Shown here piece after piece: positions 61,925-64,000 of a DNA stretch of 64,000 bases. Source of the DNA: Paenibacillus sonchi (GTDB taxonomy: Bacteria; Bacillota; Bacilli; Paenibacillales; Paenibacillaceae); the NCBI RefSeq assembly GCF_016772475.1, contig NZ_CP068595.1, positions 124,001 through 188,000 of the forward strand. Direction: 5' to 3'. The position numbers and the translations under genes are program-made. Below the pieces are notes generated by a model. It was not told the DNA's origin. It saw only the letters and a program-made list of their open reading frames with translations, and did no database searches. Numbering within the stretch: the first letter of the stretch is position 1; the number at the start of each line of letters is the position of its first letter.

Positions 61925-63058
61925 CTATTCGAGGAAATCCTTAAGACGTTTGCTGCGGCTTGGATGCCGGAGCTTGCGCAACGCCTTGGCTTCAATCTGG
62001 CGGATCCGCTCACGGGTAACACCGAACACTTTGCCGACTTCCTCCAGCGTTCTCGTCCGTCCGTCATCCAGACCGAAGCGCAGGCGAAGCACATTCTCCT
62101 CACGCTCTGTGAGCGTGTCCAGCACATCCTCCAGCTGTTCCTTCAGCAGCTCATAAGCAGCTGCGTCTGCAGGCGCAAGCGCCTCCTGATCCTCAATGAA
62201 ATCACCCAAATGCGAATCATCTTCTTCACCGATCGGGGTTTCCAGCGATACCGGCTCCTGGGCAATCTTCATGATTTCTCTGACCTTCTCAACCGTCAGC
62301 TCCATCTCGGCGGCAATTTCCTCCGGCGACGGCTCACGTCCAAGCTCCTGCAGCAGCTGGCGGGATACCCGGATCAGCTTGTTGATAGTTTCCACCATGT
62401 GTACCGGAATCCGGATCGTCCGGGCCTGGTCCGCAATCGCCCGTGTGATGGCTTGGCGAATCCACCAAGTCGCATACGTACTGAATTTGAAGCCTTTGTT
62501 GTGGTCAAATTTCTCAACGGCTTTGATCAGACCCATGTTGCCTTCCTGAATCAGGTCGAGGAACAGCATGCCGCGCCCAACATAACGTTTGGCGATACTG
62601 ACTACGAGCCGCAGGTTGGCTTCAGCAAGCCGGCGTTTTGCTTCTTCATCGCCGTTCTTGATTCTCATCGCCAGCTCTACCTCGTCATCAGCCGACAGCA
62701 GCGGCACGCGCCCGATCTCTTTCAGATACATCCGGACAGGATCATTGATCTTGATTCCAGGCGGGAGTGACAAATCGTCGTCGAAGCTGAAGTCATCATT
62801 GTCGCTGCCTTCATTGTCCTCGCTTGGCCGAAGGGTATTGACCTCTTCGTCATTCTCATTCACAACCTCGATACCCAAATCGCTCAGCTGCTCGTAGAAT
62901 TCCTCCATTTGCTCGGGGTCCTGATCAAACGGCGACAATTTCTCCATAATATCTTTGTAGTTCAATGATGATCTTTTCTTGCCTTGCTCAATAAGCTGAT
63001 CCTTAACCTGATCCAGAGTAAATTCCGCTTCCAGTTCAGTGTGCTGATCGTTCGCCAT
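61925..63058 (-). CDS. sigA: Primary RNA polymerase sigma factor SigA (RpoD)
   Basis: Housekeeping sigma-70, 377 residues, close to B. subtilis SigA. A short acidic N-terminal region (region 1.1-like) with [18 protein letters not shown] precedes region 1.2 ([21 protein letters not shown]). Region 2 is [19 protein letters not shown] and [23 protein letters not shown] (melting and minus-10 recognition). Region 3 follows, and region 4.2 is [29 protein letters not shown] (minus-35 recognition). The ATG has GGAGGAGGG upstream. It is 40 bp after dnaG, in the conserved dnaG-sigA macromolecular synthesis operon. Confidence 0.98.
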   Translation of the reverse strand: MANDQHTELEAEFTLDQVKDQLIEQGKKRSSLNYKDIMEKLSPFDQDPEQMEEFYEQLSDLGIEVVNENDEEVNTLRPSEDNEGSDNDDFSFDDDLSLPPGIKINDPVRMYLKEIGRVPLLSADDEVELAMRIKNGDEEAKRRLAEANLRLVVSIAKRYVGRGMLFLDLIQEGNMGLIKAVEKFDHNKGFKFSTYATWWIRQAITRAIADQARTIRIPVHMVETINKLIRVSRQLLQELGREPSPEEIAAEMELTVEKVREIMKIAQEPVSLETPIGEEDDSHLGDFIEDQEALAPADAAAYELLKEQLEDVLDTLTEREENVLRLRFGLDDGRTRTLEEVGKVFGVTRERIRQIEAKALRKLRHPSRSKRLKDFLE

Positions 63059-63098
63059 AATTCGACTCCCTCCTCCCTAGGTACATCCTGTCAACTGC

Positions 63099-64000
63099 TC
63101 ATTGTCTCTCTAGGGCTATAATCTCACTTGCTATTTGTGCCGCACGCAAAAAGTCGCCCGACTTCTCAGCCTGAATCATCTCTTCGCGTTTTTGTTCCAT
63201 CCCGCGTTGCACGGGGTATTTCCGCACTTCACGGATGCAGTCATCCAGAACCTGTGTATTCCAGTCCGGAGGAGTGTCCATCATGGAAATTGCGGTTGCG
63301 GTTTTTTCCAGACGGTCATCCTGAAGCGATGATAAAAACCGGCTGATGCCGGGGGGTTTGCCCTGCGCGTAATAGGCATATAGATAAGCGGCAATTGCCG
63401 CATGATCATCGATGTTGAACTCTTCTCCGAGGCGTTCGCCTACATATGCCGCGGCATCCGGGTCCTGTATCATCCAGGACAACAGCCGCCGTTCGGCAAC
63501 ATGATAAGCCGGCAGCAAAGTCGGCGCCTGCACCTGCCCTTTTTTATGCCTACCATTATTCCACCTTTTGTCGTTATTATCCCCTTCGGGAAGGTTTTTT
63601 TGCATGGACGCCCGAAGTAAATTGCAGTCCTGCTTCAAACTATCATATGACAGCTCCAGCTCGGAGGCGATTTCGCGCAGGTAGACCTCGCGCTCTGTGG
63701 AGGAATGCAGTGAGGCGATAATTTCCAGGGCCTCCTTGACATAGGCTATTTTGCCGTCTTCCTCTAGCAGTATATGGTTTTTTTTCAGATATATAAGCTT
63801 AAATTTAATGGATGAAACCGCTGAATCAATGACTTGCTCCTTGAACCGCTCCCCCCGTGGCGGGAGATGAATTCATCAGGATCGAGCCCGCTGGGAAGCA
63901 CAGCCACCTTAACCCGCAGGCCATTGTCCTCCAGCATCGGGATCGCCTTCATTGCTGCGGCTTGTCCCGCCTTATCGCCGTCATAAGCCAGAACAATCTC
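63099..64000 (-). CDS. dnaG: DNA primase DnaG, 5' part outside window and one frameshift
   Basis: Replicative primase, C-terminal half only. At the right edge the TOPRIM end is seen as EIVLAYDGDKAGQAAAMKAIPMLEDNGLRVKVAVLPSGLDPDEFISRHGG. From there the frame derails. The proper continuation ERFKEQVIDSAVSSIKFKLIYLKK is in another frame, down to the helicase-binding C-terminal domain (VAERRLLSWMIQDPDAAAYV, EFNIDDHAAIAAYLYAYY, CIREVRKYPVQRGMEQKREEM). One base missing from the CCCCCC run at 63851-63856 (plus strand) explains it. DnaG is essential, so this is most likely a sequencing error. It is co-transcribed with sigA. Confidence 0.93.

Overview
The window is a chromosomal segment of a low-to-moderate GC, endospore-forming Firmicute. 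Gene content and order point to Paenibacillus or a close relative. The evidence is a complete spoIIGA-sigE-sigG block, spoVD and spoVE inside the division and cell-wall cluster, MurE with the meso-diaminopimelate motif DNPR, a bacillithiol gene (bshC), and a gene order close to that of Bacillus subtilis (ylbO-panE-bshC-mraZ ... ftsAZ-spoIIGA-sigE-sigG-ylmCDE). Most calls rest on protein family motifs and remembered synteny; no database was searched.

Layout: (1) 1-4.5 kb, minus strand: YggS-like protein (cut by the window edge), pgeF, ylmC, sigG, sigE, spoIIGA. (2) 4.7-5.8 kb: an Rpn-family (PD-(D/E)XK) nuclease-like gene with a long tetrapeptide-repeat tail, inserted between spoIIGA and ftsZ. 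(3) 5.9-24.8 kb, minus strand: the dcw cluster read as mraZ-rsmH-ftsL-pbpB-spoVD-murE-murF-mraY-murD-spoVE-murG-murA-divIB-(small ORF)-ftsA-ftsZ. (4) 25-36.3 kb, minus strand: ahcY, bshC, an oligopeptide ABC transporter operon oppABCDF, a DUF3397 membrane protein, panE and rsfA. (5) 36.6-42.8 kb: mixed strands, with a DUF2626 protein, a secreted coiled-coil protein, an orphan sugar-type solute-binding protein with a CcpA-like site, a repeat-rich intergenic stretch of about 780 bp, phoH (ylaK), ylaJ and a flavin-binding split-barrel gene. (6) 42.8-53.7 kb: LCP protein, ylaH-like, typA, LiaI-type membrane protein, two divergent TerC genes, thiI with its cysteine desulfurase, a lytic transglycosylase, and small DUF4190, DUF1540 and YpuI proteins. 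(7) 53.9-59.1 kb: secreted subtilase, a MocR regulator divergent from an aminotransferase, and the RNase P RNA gene. (8) 59.1-64 kb, minus strand: yqfO, trmK, a membrane protein, sigA, and dnaG running off the window.

Functionally the window is dominated by septum and peptidoglycan synthesis and by its link to sporulation. SpoIIGA processes pro-SigE, SigG acts in the forespore, SpoVD and SpoVE make cortex, and FtsZ, FtsA, DivIB, FtsL and PBP2b form the divisome.

The most important technical observation is that six genes (murG, murF, spoVD twice, oppD, a PPOX-fold gene and dnaG) are interrupted by single-base frameshifts. All seven lie in short G/C homopolymers, and each is repaired by one base to give a full-length family member. 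Several are essential, so sequencing or assembly error is far more likely than gene decay.

No clear novel defence or biosynthetic system is present. The best candidates for undescribed biology are a 60-codon ORF with a perfect Shine-Dalgarno overlapping the TTG start of ftsA, the Rpn-family gene beside ftsZ, the palindrome-rich intergenic repeats at 39.5-40.1 kb, and a type-A-like RNase P RNA in a Bacillales-type genome.
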